A DNA stretch of 64,000 nt from Paracidobacterium acidisoli (GCF_003428625.2 NZ_QVQT02000005.1:62001-126000); one strand, 5' to 3'. Shown: positions 14,730-23,936, counted from the first letter of the stretch. The notes: a model not told the origin generated them from the letters alone. Translations and numbers: made by a program.

Positions 14730-16271
14730 CTCTCTGCTACTGGTTGCACGCTTCCTGAAGATCACCCTCCGCCGCTTCCGCCACTGCTCATCGAGCGCAA
14801 TCAGCTCCCACGGCACCTCCGGCGAAAAATGCTTCAGCACAATCTCGTTCGCCGGATGCACCCTCAGCGCCGGAGCCACCAGATACAGCACCGGAGCCGC
14901 ATCCGCCAGCTCCACCCCCGCAAAATATCCCAGCTTTCTGAACTCTCCCGTCCGCTGCAGCTGCCGTACCCTCGCCCAGTAATCCAGCGCCTGCAAGGGC
15001 AGGTGCAGGTCCTCATCGGCTTTCAATTCAAGCACCGCCAGCCGCCCCTGCCGCGTGACCGTTAAAAGATCCAGCATCGCCCGGTCCCGTCCCGCAAACG
15101 CCGGAACCTGCGAATAGACCACATCCCCCCGCAGCCCCGGTTCAATCTCCGCTAAATCGCGTCGCAGCTCCGACTCCAGCCACCGCTCCGCCTGCATGCG
15201 AAAGAGCGGATCGCGCACCGAGCCCGACGCCTTCCGGCTCTCGCCAAGCCGCTCCATCAGATCGCGAAACATCCCCTCCGTCGACTCATCCAGCGGCGTC
15301 TCATGCGCCCCCGCTCCAAACGTAATCTCGTCGCGCATAGCGAACGACCCCGGCATAGCCGCGTGCCGCACCCGCGCATACTCCAGCCCATGCAGCAGAA
15401 AGCCCACCTCTGTGGCCGAGTGCGCGCGAACCTCCGTCCACTCCCGCATCCATACCGGCAAAAGTGCCGTCAGCCGGTCGATCCCCGCCCGCATCCGCTC
15501 CAGAGCGCGTCCTGGGTCGAAGGCATGCATCAGCCGCACGCTCAGATTTCCCTGGTCCCGCGCCTCGACTGAAGAAATCAGATCCGCCCGCTCGTCCAGC
15601 TCATGCAGCTCCCACTTCGCAATCGCCGGATCCATCCACACCATTCGTGCCGCCGTCGTCTCCGAGCATCCCTCCGGCACGATCACCTTCAGCCCCTCTA
15701 CCAGCCGCCGTCCGTCTCCATGCTCGCGGCAGTACGCCAGCCACAGAATCCCCAGCGTCAGCGCGCCGTCGATCGTCGCCGGGCTCTCTTCCGCGTTCAC
15801 GCCAATCACCGCCCATGCACTGTTGCCGCGCACCAGCAGCCCCCGCGCATATGCCGGACCAAAGCTGTGCTCCAGGTCCATCGCCGTCCGCATCCCCTCG
15901 GCCTTCCATCCCGGAAAGGCATTGGGCAGCACGCGCTCCAGTGTCCGCAGATAACGCTTCCGCGTCGTATCCCGCGCCGTCGGCGTCCTTCGGTCCGGAT
16001 CGCGCACCAGCGTCAGCCCCTGTGGCTTCGTCTGTCCGAATCGCCGCGTCTCCAGGTGCAGCGTGTCGCGCCGCTGATTCACCTTCGTCACCGATCGAAC
16101 CAGGTTCCGCTCTTCCGACCAAAGATGCAGCATGCACCGTCCATGCTCGCTCGCCAGCGACCAGTGACTGATGCGCATATCGAAGAGCACGCGCCCCTCT
16201 TCGAGCACCGCCGCCCGCGGAAAATCGGCGAAAAATGCCTCCAGCGCGCGGCCCAGCTCAACCGCCGTCAC
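14715..16271 (-). CDS. Uncharacterised protein with C-terminal PD-(D/E)XK nuclease-like motif
   Basis: The frame is open back to 16715, but the region beyond about 16315 is a hairpin repeat and then another gene's territory, so the start is placed at the GTG at 16271 (518 residues) with GAAAGG nine bases upstream; this is uncertain. The N-terminal half has no motif I recognise. Near the C-terminus (about residues 405-445) the order RDRAMLDLLTVTRQGRL and AVLELKAD matches D-x(n)-E-x-K, followed by LPLQALDYWARVR, a helix as seen in the PD-(D/E)XK fold of NucS- or RecB-like nucleases. The function is unknown; nucleic acid cleavage is a hypothesis. The 3' end overlaps the PIN toxin gene tail to tail. 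Confidence 0.6.
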   Translation of the reverse strand: MTAVELGRALEAFFADFPRAAVLEEGRVLFDMRISHWSLASEHGRCMLHLWSEERNLVRSVTKVNQRRDTLHLETRRFGQTKPQGLTLVRDPDRRTPTARDTTRKRYLRTLERVLPNAFPGWKAEGMRTAMDLEHSFGPAYARGLLVRGNSAWAVIGVNAEESPATIDGALTLGILWLAYCREHGDGRRLVEGLKVIVPEGCSETTAARMVWMDPAIAKWELHELDERADLISSVEARDQGNLSVRLMHAFDPGRALERMRAGIDRLTALLPVWMREWTEVRAHSATEVGFLLHGLEYARVRHAAMPGSFAMRDEITFGAGAHETPLDESTEGMFRDLMERLGESRKASGSVRDPLFRMQAERWLESELRRDLAEIEPGLRGDVVYSQVPAFAGRDRAMLDLLTVTRQGRLAVLELKADEDLHLPLQALDYWARVRQLQRTGEFRKLGYFAGVELADAAPVLYLVAPALRVHPANEIVLKHFSPEVPWELIALDEQWRKRRRVIFRKRATSSRESAVP

Positions 16272-16315
16272 ATCCTGCCTTTCAGCCGTCGAATCCTGCT
16301 TTGTATTCGAATCCT

Positions 16316-16384
16316 GTTTTGTATCAGGGCACGGCTTCAGCCGTGCCGCAAACGTCCCCAAAGAACGATGGGCTTCAGCCCCTG
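16316..16384. repeat. TTCAG-core hairpin repeat
   Basis: The standard form: GTTTTGTATCAGGG, hairpin GGCACGGCTTCAGCCGTGCC, then GGGCTTCAGCCCCTG. It lies just upstream of the preferred start of the gene ending at 14715, in the 203-bp gap to the DinB-like gene. Confidence 0.85.
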
Positions 16385-16474
16385 TTCGCAGGTCTTCACT
16401 CATTGCAGATGGATTTCCTGCACTCATCATTCCCGGCCTCGCGGCCCGGAGCAAGCAGGAAACAAGCGGAACCG

Positions 16475-17026
16475 CTACCAGTTCATACGCTTTCGTAACG
16501 CCGTAATGTGCGCCACGTGGTGACGCGAGTGCCACGCATACACCGCCGCCGCCTCGGCCATTGTCTGCCGTCCATTGGTGGGATGCACATAGCCCCGCTG
16601 CCACTGTTCTTCCGTCAGCTGCTGCAGCAGCAGCACCCAGCGCCGGTGCAGCGCATCCAGCAGCTCCAGTGAAATCTCGACCGGCGCCGTCAGCGAATCC
16701 GGCAGCGCCGCCCACAGCTTTTCGTCATAGGGCCTGATCGCCGGCCAGTCCTCGGTCAGCGCCATCCGCATTCGGACATAAGCGTTCATGTGGCTGTCCG
16801 CCACATGATGCACCAGCTGGCGCACCATCCAGCCGCCCTCGCGGTAAGGCGTTTCGAGCTGCGCAGGCGTCAGCCCCTCCACCGCCGAGCGAAGATTCTC
16901 CGGCAGCGCCGCCAGCGTGGCAATCGCAGCAGGATGGTTGGTGATATCCGCCGTCGAGCGGTTGAATTTTCCAATTGGATAACGCGGGTCCGGATTCATC
17001 TCACTGGCTGGAGGCTGCGTGCTCAT
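16475..17026 (-). CDS. DinB/YfiT-family putative metal-dependent enzyme
   Basis: The 183-residue protein has the DinB four-helix pattern and the YfiT/BstA start YPIGKF, followed by REGGWMVRQLVHHVADSHMNAYVR and VYAWHSRHHVAHI; three His (one in VHH and two in WHSRHH) are the usual Ni/Zn ligands. YfiT-type proteins include bacillithiol S-transferases and related thiol-dependent detoxifying enzymes; whether this organism uses bacillithiol cannot be seen. ATG 17026 is chosen over a TTG at 17044. No operon partner is evident. Confidence 0.85.
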   Translation of the reverse strand: MSTQPPASEMNPDPRYPIGKFNRSTADITNHPAAIATLAALPENLRSAVEGLTPAQLETPYREGGWMVRQLVHHVADSHMNAYVRMRMALTEDWPAIRPYDEKLWAALPDSLTAPVEISLELLDALHRRWVLLLQQLTEEQWQRGYVHPTNGRQTMAEAAAVYAWHSRHHVAHITALRKRMNW

Positions 17027-17101
17027 GTCCAGCAAGTTACACAAATCCCATGACCGGCGACAAGGGCATGCCGCGGGGCAGGGCTATCCTGCCCTGCAGT
17101 G

Positions 17102-17209
17102 TTATGCGTGGCGATGGTGTCTGTGGTGGCGATGATGGTGATGGACCGGCGCGGCAAACGCCGAAGCCGAGAACAGCAGTACCAGTGAGAACAACAGAAG
17201 CTTTTTCAT
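17102..17209 (-). CDS. Tiny secreted His-rich peptide
   Basis: The 35-residue product starts MKKLLLFSLVLLFSASAFA, a textbook signal peptide with an A-F-A cleavage site. What remains is about 15 residues, ten of them His, in the pattern HHHHRHHRHHRHA. AGGA lies about 11 bases before the ATG. A longer frame runs upstream to 17371 but lacks any signal and is less likely. The mature peptide should bind Ni, Cu or Zn in the periplasm; this is inference. It is too short for most gene finders. Confidence 0.6.
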   Translation of the reverse strand: MKKLLLFSLVLLFSASAFAAPVHHHHRHHRHHRHA

Positions 17210-17400
17210 AATGCCTATCCTGACACAGGAATCTATCATTTGTTGTGTGGAAATTGGATGAGAATCAGATGAGGAATAGCGCATAACCGGCGGTATTCTT
17301 CGCGCCTTCGCAAACCCATCCGGAACCGCGCAAAGCCCGCTCCCAAAGCCCCTTCCGGATCGTTCCGCCACGCCGGATCATCTAATCCCGCAGAGGATTC

Positions 17401-18843
17401 ATGTCACAATCGGGTGTGGACCATAAGCGGTATTTCTTTGACAAGTTTGGCATCACCGAGCGGATGCTCGAGCGCTGCCTCGGCGAAGCGCTCTCCGCCG
17501 GCGGCGATTACGCCGACCTCTACTTTGAGTCGGTAGCCGCTACCTCCGTCGGTCTCGACGAATCGCTCGTTAAATCCGCCAGCCAGGGCGTCAGCGCCGG
17601 CTGCGGCGTCCGCGTCGTCAGCGGCGAGCGAACCGGTTACGCATATACCGACGATCTCTCCGCCGACCGGCTCCTGCGCGCGGCGCGCACCGCGGCCCTC
17701 ATCGCCAGCGGCCCGGCAAAGCAGACCGTCGCCGGCTTTACTGAGACCAAAACCCCCAGTCTCTACCCCGCGCCCGCCGCCGAGCTCGACACCGATCTCG
17801 CCCCTATGCTCGATCTCGTGCAGCGCGCCGACCGCACCGCCCGCGCCTATGATCCGCGCATCACCCAGGTCCGCGCCGGCTACGGTGAAGAGCTGCGCCG
17901 CATCCTCATCGCCGCCTCCGACGGCACCTTCGCCAGCGACACGCAGCCTATGGCGCGCTTCAATGTCTTCATCCTGGCAAAGGACGCCGACCGCACCGCC
18001 CGCGGCTCAGCCGGCGGCGGTGGCCGCGTCGAAATCTCTTTCTTCCAGGGCGAAAAATCCCCCGAGCACTTCGCATACGAAGCCGCCCGCCAGGCGATCC
18101 TCCAGCTTGGAGCCATCGCCGCGCCCGCCGGCGAAATGGAAGTCGTGCTCGGCCCCGGCTGGCCCGGCGTCCTCCTGCACGAGGCCGTCGGTCATGGCCT
18201 CGAAGCCGACTTCAACCGTAAAAAGACCTCGGCCTTTGCCGGCCTCATCGGCCGCCCCGTCGCCAGCCCCAAAGTCACCGTGGTCGACAACGGCACGCTG
18301 GCCAATCGTCGCGGCTCACTCAACGTCGATGACGAAGGCTCCGCCACGCAGGAGACCGTGTTGATCGAAAACGGCATCCTCAGGGGCTATCTCAGCGACA
18401 AGCTCTCCGCCCGTCTCATGAACATGCCGCACACCGGCAACGGACGCCGCGAGAGCTATCAGCAGATCCCCATGCCCCGCATGACCAACACCTATATGCT
18501 CTCCGGCGATGATGCGCCCGAGGACATCCTCCGCAGCGTGAAGCGCGGCCTCTACGCCGTCAACTTCGGCGGAGGCCAGGTCGACATCACCAGCGGCAAA
18601 TTCGTCTTCTCCGCCAGCGAAGCCTACTTGATCGAAGACGGCAAAGTCACCGCTCCCGTCCGTGACGCGACGCTGATCGGCAATGGCCCCGAGGCGCTCA
18701 AATATGTCTCGATGGTCGGCAACGATCTCGCGCTCGACGAAGGCATCGGCACCTGCGGCAAAGACGGTCAGAGCGTCCCCGTCGGCGTCGGCATGCCCAC
18801 CATCAAGCTCGACCGCATGACCGTCGGCGGCACCGGCCGATGA
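17401..18843 (+). CDS. tldD: Metalloprotease TldD
   Basis: TldD and TldE form a heterodimeric zinc protease that trims unfolded or modified peptides. The 480-residue protein has the TldD N-terminal domain (YADLYFESV, SASQGVSAGCGVRVVSG) and the zinc motif HEAVGHGLE (HExxxH, from residue ~260), then CxxxD-type elements and the C-terminal GNGPEAL and GTCGKDGQSVPVGVG patterns. GAGGA sits seven bases before the ATG. Its partner pmbA/tldE is 930 bp downstream; the DUF1275 gene stands between them. Confidence 0.95.
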   Translation: MSQSGVDHKRYFFDKFGITERMLERCLGEALSAGGDYADLYFESVAATSVGLDESLVKSASQGVSAGCGVRVVSGERTGYAYTDDLSADRLLRAARTAALIASGPAKQTVAGFTETKTPSLYPAPAAELDTDLAPMLDLVQRADRTARAYDPRITQVRAGYGEELRRILIAASDGTFASDTQPMARFNVFILAKDADRTARGSAGGGGRVEISFFQGEKSPEHFAYEAARQAILQLGAIAAPAGEMEVVLGPGWPGVLLHEAVGHGLEADFNRKKTSAFAGLIGRPVASPKVTVVDNGTLANRRGSLNVDDEGSATQETVLIENGILRGYLSDKLSARLMNMPHTGNGRRESYQQIPMPRMTNTYMLSGDDAPEDILRSVKRGLYAVNFGGGQVDITSGKFVFSASEAYLIEDGKVTAPVRDATLIGNGPEALKYVSMVGNDLALDEGIGTCGKDGQSVPVGVGMPTIKLDRMTVGGTGR

Positions 18844-18953
18844 GTGGTGGCTTTTTGAAGACGGACGGCCTCCTGTGATCGAGAATTCTTATGTAGTTCG
18901 GCCTTTTGTTTTATCCGGATCAGGACGCGGCGTGGATAGCGCGCGATAAAAAT

Positions 18954-19697
18954 ATGCCGTTGTTCTATCTTCGCAGGTTGACAGGCCGGGAACGCTCGGA
19001 AAAGGCCAACCGTCACTTGGCCTTTTATCTGGCCTTTGTTGCTGGAGCGACCGATGCCGGAGGCTTTTTTGCCATCGGGCATTACAGCTCGCACATGTCG
19101 GGAGTGATTTCGTCGCTGTCTTCTGATCTGGCGCTGGGCCGCCGCTGGTTGTTATTGATTGGCGGAGTATCCGTGTTGTCGTTTTTCCTGGGATCATTTT
19201 TCACCACCCTCTTCGTCCGCTGGGCGCGCAGGCGGGAGCTGGAATGCGAGTATGCTCTTCCACTGATTGCCGAGGCGGCGCTGTTGCTTTGGTTTGGTTG
19301 CAGGGGAAGGAACTTTGCCGGCGATCAGGCTGTGATGGTGACGGTGATGGTCTTGTGCTTCGCAATGGGACTGCAGAATGCGATCATCACGAAACTCTCG
19401 GACGCTGTGATACGTACAACCCACCTGACAGGTATGGTCACGGATATTGGCATTGCGCTGGGCAGAATTGTGTCGTCCAGGTGGCGGAACACGGATGTGG
19501 AGACTGCCCGGGAAATTGATACAGTGTTCCTGCTGTCTTCGCTGATCGGGTTGTTCCTGGCAGGCGGAGTTATGGGGACTCTGGGCTTCAGGCATATAGG
19601 GTTTCTGTTTGCTGTGCCGCTCGCGATGGTCCTGTTGCTGCTGGCGGGACTGCCCGTAGTCGATGACGTGCGCCGCCGCGAGGGTGTAGAGCCTTAG
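18954..19697 (+). CDS. DUF1275 (YoaK-like) membrane protein
   Basis: The 247-residue protein starts in a charged stretch and then has about six membrane segments with the family motifs FVAGATDAGGFFAIGHYSSHMSG, MGLQNAIITK and TTHLTGMVTDIG. DUF1275 proteins are widespread membrane proteins of unknown function. The TTG at 18906 is an alternative start. Codon use differs from both neighbours: many TTG, GTG and CTG codons and fewer GCC/CTC/ATC, so the gene was probably acquired separately. It interrupts tldD-tldE, which are otherwise commonly adjacent. Confidence 0.85.
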   Translation: MPLFYLRRLTGRERSEKANRHLAFYLAFVAGATDAGGFFAIGHYSSHMSGVISSLSSDLALGRRWLLLIGGVSVLSFFLGSFFTTLFVRWARRRELECEYALPLIAEAALLLWFGCRGRNFAGDQAVMVTVMVLCFAMGLQNAIITKLSDAVIRTTHLTGMVTDIGIALGRIVSSRWRNTDVETAREIDTVFLLSSLIGLFLAGGVMGTLGFRHIGFLFAVPLAMVLLLLAGLPVVDDVRRREGVEP

Positions 19698-19776
19698 AGT
19701 ATGAATTACGAGCATAGTTGAGCCATGCCGGCACGCAGCACGAACTGCGAATAGCACGAACACGGACTAAGGATCT

Positions 19777-21153
19777 ATGAACTCCACTCTTACCACCGAT
19801 CTCCGCACCCTCGCCTCCGGCATCGTCGCCCGCGCCCTGCAGCTCGGAGCCTCCGACGCTGAGGTCACCGTCCGCGAAGGCGATGAATTCTCGACCACCG
19901 TCCGTATGGGCGAGGTCGAGACCCTCAAGGAATCCGGCTCGCGCGCCGTCGGACTGCGCGTCCTCATCGCCTCCGGCAACGGTTATCGCGTCGCCAGCAC
20001 CTCGTCGAGCGACTTCACTCCCGAAGGCATCGAGCATCTCGTTCGCGGAGCCGTGGCGCTGGCCCGTGTCACCTCGGAAGATCCCTTCGCCGGCCTCGCC
20101 GACGCGAGTGAATTCGGCCAGCTCGAAGGCGATCTCGCGCTGTACCACGAAGACGTCTACTCGCTGCCCACTGAAGAGCGCATCGCCTGGGCCCGCCGCG
20201 CCGAGGCCGCCGCTCTCGCCGCCGACACACGCCTCGTCAACAGCGACGGAGGCAGCTTCGATGCGGCCACCGGCCGCAAGGCCTTTGCCAACTCGCGCGG
20301 CTTCAGCAGCGAATACCGCTCCTCTTTCTGCTCCGTCTCCACCAGCCCCATCGCGCAGAGCGCCGGCGGCGAAATGCAGCGCGACTACTGGTACTCGCAG
20401 GCCCGCTCGCTCAAAAATCTGGCCTCGCCCGAATCCGTCGGCGAAGAGGCGGCGCGGCGCACTCTGCGCATGCTCGACGCCCGCCGTGTGCCCACGCAGC
20501 AGGTGCCCGTCGTCTTTGCGCCTGAGATCGCCCGCAGCCTCGTTGGTTCGGTCTTCGACGCCGCCAGCGGCGACGCCATCTGGCGCGGCGCATCCTTCTT
20601 TGCCGGTCTGCTCGGCGAGCAGGTAGCCGCCGAGACCGTCACCATCATCGACGATGGAACCATCGCCGGCGGCTTCGGCACCACGCCCTTCGATGCGGAG
20701 GGCCTGCCCTCGCGCCGCACCGTCGTCGTCGAGCGCGGCGTGCTGAAGAATTACATCCTCAACACCTACACCGGCCGCAAGCTGGGCATGAAGAGCACCG
20801 GCAGCGCCGGCCGCGGCCTCGCCGGCAATCCCTTCGTGGGCTCCGGCAATCTCTGGCTTGAGGCCGGCTCTCAATCTCCGCAGGAGATACTGCGCGGCAT
20901 CCCGTCCGGTCTCTACGTCACCCGTCTCATGGGCCAGGGCGTCAATCTCGTCACCGGCGACTACTCGCGCGGCGCCGCCGGCCTCTGGATCGAGAACGGC
21001 GAGCTCACCTATCCGGTGCATGAGATCACCATTGCCGGCAATCTGAAGCAGATGCTCCGCAGCATCACCGCCATCGGCAGCGATCTCGACTTCCGTTCCG
21101 CCACCTCGTCGCCCACCCTGCGCGTCGACGGAATGACCATCGCCGGAGCATAA
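19777..21153 (+). CDS. pmbA: TldE (PmbA) metalloprotease subunit
   Basis: The 458-residue protein is the TldE partner of TldD: ALQLGASDAEVTVREGDEFSTTVRMGEVETLKESGS at the N-terminus, then FAPEIARSLVGSVFDAASGDAIWRGASFF, TIIDDGTIAGGFGTTPFDAEGLPSRRT, and the C-terminal GVNLVTGDYSRGAAGLWIENGE. TldE lacks the zinc HExxxH, as expected. AAGGAT is five bases before the ATG. The pair processes peptides and, in other bacteria, antibiotic precursors such as microcin B17. Confidence 0.95.
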   Translation: MNSTLTTDLRTLASGIVARALQLGASDAEVTVREGDEFSTTVRMGEVETLKESGSRAVGLRVLIASGNGYRVASTSSSDFTPEGIEHLVRGAVALARVTSEDPFAGLADASEFGQLEGDLALYHEDVYSLPTEERIAWARRAEAAALAADTRLVNSDGGSFDAATGRKAFANSRGFSSEYRSSFCSVSTSPIAQSAGGEMQRDYWYSQARSLKNLASPESVGEEAARRTLRMLDARRVPTQQVPVVFAPEIARSLVGSVFDAASGDAIWRGASFFAGLLGEQVAAETVTIIDDGTIAGGFGTTPFDAEGLPSRRTVVVERGVLKNYILNTYTGRKLGMKSTGSAGRGLAGNPFVGSGNLWLEAGSQSPQEILRGIPSGLYVTRLMGQGVNLVTGDYSRGAAGLWIENGELTYPVHEITIAGNLKQMLRSITAIGSDLDFRSATSSPTLRVDGMTIAGA

Positions 21154-21254
21154 AACCGGTACTGGATAGAGCGCTCAGAACGGACTCCCGGGAATAGATC
21201 GAGAAAGACACGGCTTCAGTCATCCAGTACCGGCAGTGGGATCAGGTGGAAATT

Positions 21255-21322
21255 GTTTTGTATCAGGGCACGGCTTCAGCCGTGCCGCAAAGGGCTGAAA
21301 ACCCGGCGGGCTTCAGCCCCTG
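21255..21322. repeat. TTCAG-core hairpin repeat
   Basis: Standard form with GTTTTGTATCAGGG, GGCACGGCTTCAGCCGTGCC and GGGCTTCAGCCCCTG. A partial core is also seen at 21210. The remaining ~200 bp of this 369-bp gap up to the promoter at 21508 hold nothing I can identify. Confidence 0.85.
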
Positions 21323-21507
21323 CGTCCAGAATGAGTTCGAGTGTCCCATGTTCGTCTGTTCTGACAGAGGACAGATCACCTCGCGCGAGCGGACCTCGCA
21401 TAAGCACCGGACTGAATATGGCCGCTGAGGGGCAGTTTGCTTTTACGCGCTCAAATCGGCCCATAGCCGGAAAATCTTTCCCGCTGTTCCGTCTCCCGTG
21501 CGCAGCC

Positions 21508-21513
21508 TATAAT
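21508..21513 (+). promoter_or_regulatory. -10 box TATAAT, leaderless start for the following gene
   Basis: A consensus TATAAT ends 9 bases before the ATG at 21523; no ribosome binding site and no obvious -35 box. Confidence 0.55.
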
Positions 21514-21522
21514 GGCGCGCGT

Positions 21523-22581
21523 ATGAGACTGCCGCAGAGAATCGCCGACCTGTTGCTCGGGACCGCTGGCCTTATCGCCGCCTCAGCTCTCTGTCTCCCC
21601 TGCGCGTATGGACAATCGGCGAAGCAGGCTGCGGAGATTTACGCCCACGCCACTCCGTACATGGATGAGTCCCTGCCCGCGCTCCGGCGGGCCGTGCCGG
21701 CGCTCGACGACCTGAAGGAAAATACCAACCCTCCCGATCTCCAGTCCATCCTCGATCGCACCGCCGCCGGCCTCGAGGCGGAGCTGCCCAAAGTGCCCGA
21801 CCTCTCCGCGCACGAGAGCGTGTCGCAGACCTACCTCAACCCGCAGGTCACGCAGAACGATCAGAACAGCGGCTCCATCGCCGGTGTCGGTGCCAAAACC
21901 GTTGGAATCAACCGCGCCGCTCCTGCCCCGCAATACACCACCCACGGACTGACCGATGAACGGGAGCTTGAGCAGAACCTCCAGACCAGCCTGCTTGCCT
22001 GGACCTCGCGCGGAGACTTCGATTATCTGATTCTGGTGCGGCATTCGCCCGCGGGCGATCCCAGGCTTGAGGAGTCGAGAACCGATCTCAAAGACCCGAA
22101 GAATGCGAAGATGGACCTCCACGGCATCGGCTTCGGATACCTCTGGCTCCTCTTTCTTCCGCAGAATCTCTCTCAGTCGCGCTTCCGTTGTCTCGGCGAA
22201 GAAAAGATGGAAGGCCGCCACACGTACGTCGTGGCCTTCGCGCAGCTTCCCGACCGGGTGAAGTCGCCCGGTGAAATCATGCTCCCCGGCGCGACCTATC
22301 CGCTCCTCTATCAGGGCATCGCCTGGATTGACGCCGCCACCTACCGCATCGTCCGTTTGCGCGCCGATCTCCTCGCGCCGCTGGCCGATCTTCAGCTCCA
22401 GCGCATCACCTCCGATCTTCGCTTCTCTGAAGTGCATCTCTCCGATGTGCCGGAGCGGTTATGGCTGCCCAGTCAGGTCGAGGTCATCTGGCAGCAGCAG
22501 GGCGTCTACTTCGGCGAGCTGCACCTCTATCGCAAATACCACCTCTTCCACGCCACGGTACGAATCCTCCCCGCCGGCTGA
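21523..22581 (+). CDS. Secreted protein of unknown function
   Basis: The frame is open from 21253, but that part is repeat; the ATG at 21523 gives a 352-residue protein with a signal peptide (LLLGTAGLIAASALCLPCAYGQ). The mature part is acidic at first (residues 30-110, predicted helical), followed by a region rich in beta strands with YLWLLFLPQNLSQSRFRCLGEE, TYVVAFAQLP, YQGIAWIDAATYRIVRLRADLL and SEVHLSDVPERLWLPSQVEVIW. The latter resembles outer-membrane-lipoprotein-sorting/LolA-like or DUF-type beta domains in pattern only. I do not recognise the family. It is followed 80 bp later by the UvrC-like gene. Confidence 0.75.
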   Translation: MRLPQRIADLLLGTAGLIAASALCLPCAYGQSAKQAAEIYAHATPYMDESLPALRRAVPALDDLKENTNPPDLQSILDRTAAGLEAELPKVPDLSAHESVSQTYLNPQVTQNDQNSGSIAGVGAKTVGINRAAPAPQYTTHGLTDERELEQNLQTSLLAWTSRGDFDYLILVRHSPAGDPRLEESRTDLKDPKNAKMDLHGIGFGYLWLLFLPQNLSQSRFRCLGEEKMEGRHTYVVAFAQLPDRVKSPGEIMLPGATYPLLYQGIAWIDAATYRIVRLRADLLAPLADLQLQRITSDLRFSEVHLSDVPERLWLPSQVEVIWQQQGVYFGELHLYRKYHLFHATVRILPAG

Positions 22582-22649
22582 GCGGCGCAAAAATCGCGCA
22601 TCGCGCGTCCGTGCGCAGGAGGCTCTGGTGAGCCTGCCCCGTCAGCCTG

Positions 22650-22655
22650 TAACCT
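22650..22655 (+). promoter_or_regulatory. -10 box for a leaderless UvrC-like transcript
   Basis: TAACCT ends 6 bases before the ATG at 22662. Confidence 0.35.
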
Positions 22656-22661
22656 GCGGTC

Positions 22662-23936
22662 ATGCTTCCGAACTCGGTACCGTTCGATGCCGGCTCCTTC
22701 GACTGGTCACAGATCCCTGCCGCGGCAGGTGTCTTTGCGCTTTATGGAGCAGACGAGCACGCCGAGCCCTTCATCAGCCGTACCCCCGGTCTGCGCCGCC
22801 GTCTCAGGCGTCTTCTCGATCCCCGGCCTGAGCAGTCGAAGCGTCTTCGGCTTGCCGGCCGCGTCGCCCGCATCGCCTTCGCCGTCACCGGTTCGGATTT
22901 CGAATCTCTCTTCCTGCTCTACGGCGCCGTCTCCTCCGCCTTCGGCGAGCGCGCCCGAAAGCGTCTGCATCTGCGGCCGCCCTTCTTCCTGCGCATGACC
23001 ATGGAGAACGCATATCCCCGCGTATATGTAACCAATCGAGTGACAAAATCGGCGGCAGCCGATCTCTTCGGACCCTTTCCATCGCGCGCCGCGGCCGAAA
23101 AGTGTATGGAAGACGTGCTCAACCTCTTCCTGCTGCGCCGCTGCACCGACGATCTTCACCCCGATCCGGCCTTCCCCGGCTGCGTCTACTCCGAGATGAA
23201 GAAGTGCCTCGCGCCCTGCTTCAAGGGCTGCTCCGACGAGCGCTATGCCGAGGAAGCCAAAACTGTGCACGCCTTCTTCGCCACTCGCGGAGAAAGCCTC
23301 GTGCAGATCCTCACCGCCGCCCGCGAGCAGGCCTCTGAAGCGCTGAACTTCGAGCAGGCCGCCGAAGCGCACGCCCGTCTCGCAAAGGTCGAGACCATCC
23401 TCTCTTCCACTTCGCCGGTCATCCGGCCGCTCTCACGTCTCACCGGCATCCTCCTGCAGCCGTCTGCCATGCCCGATCATGTTGCCGTCTTTCTCCTTCG
23501 CCAGGGCGAGCTCTCCGGGCCGGCCTTCTACTCCGTCCAGGGCATGCGTCATCCCAACGAGCAGTCCGGCTCCAGCTCTCTCTTCGCGCATCCCGTCGCC
23601 ATGACCGCCGTGCCTCTGGAGAGCGCACCCGTCACCCAGCCCGTCTCGCACGACGATCTCGACCGCCGCCTCGATCACGCGCTCTCCGAGCTCGGCTGGA
23701 ACCGCCCCGCAAAGCCCTCCGGACGCCATCTCGCCGATCATCTCTGCCTCTTCAGCCGCTGGTACCACCGTCCCCAGGCAAAGCGCACCGGCGAAGTCAT
23801 CTTCGCCATGCCTGACGGAGAGCTTCCCCGCAAGCTGCTCATCCGCGCCATCTCACGTGTCTTCCGGCAGGGCGTCGAGGCTGCAGCCGGACCCGGCCCC
23901 GCCGCGCCCCCCCAAATCTCCCCGGCCTCAAACTGA
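22662..23936 (+). CDS. UvrC-like protein lacking the C-terminal nuclease domain
   Basis: The 424-residue protein resembles the N-terminal half of UvrC. The middle part is convincing: LFGPFPSRAAAEKCMEDVLNLF, then a cysteine cluster (LRRC, PGC, KKCLAPC, about residues 161-191) like the Fe-S site of UvrC, then the UvrB-binding-type helix pair LNFEQAAEAHARL. The N-terminal GIY-YIG region is degenerate: GVFALYG replaces the GIY/GVY motif (Phe for the catalytic Tyr) and FISRTPGLRRRL replaces YIGKA-x-x-L-x-x-R. No RNase H-like endonuclease or HhH domain follows. It could be a DNA-binding accessory factor for repair or a decayed Cho-like enzyme. True uvrC is not in this window. Confidence 0.75.
   Translation: MLPNSVPFDAGSFDWSQIPAAAGVFALYGADEHAEPFISRTPGLRRRLRRLLDPRPEQSKRLRLAGRVARIAFAVTGSDFESLFLLYGAVSSAFGERARKRLHLRPPFFLRMTMENAYPRVYVTNRVTKSAAADLFGPFPSRAAAEKCMEDVLNLFLLRRCTDDLHPDPAFPGCVYSEMKKCLAPCFKGCSDERYAEEAKTVHAFFATRGESLVQILTAAREQASEALNFEQAAEAHARLAKVETILSSTSPVIRPLSRLTGILLQPSAMPDHVAVFLLRQGELSGPAFYSVQGMRHPNEQSGSSSLFAHPVAMTAVPLESAPVTQPVSHDDLDRRLDHALSELGWNRPAKPSGRHLADHLCLFSRWYHRPQAKRTGEVIFAMPDGELPRKLLIRAISRVFRQGVEAAAGPGPAAPPQISPASN

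Noticed and set aside
16272-16715. N-terminal part of the long reading frame of the gene ending at 14715
   Set aside because: It runs through a hairpin repeat and over the 3' end of the DinB-like gene, so it is unlikely to be translated.
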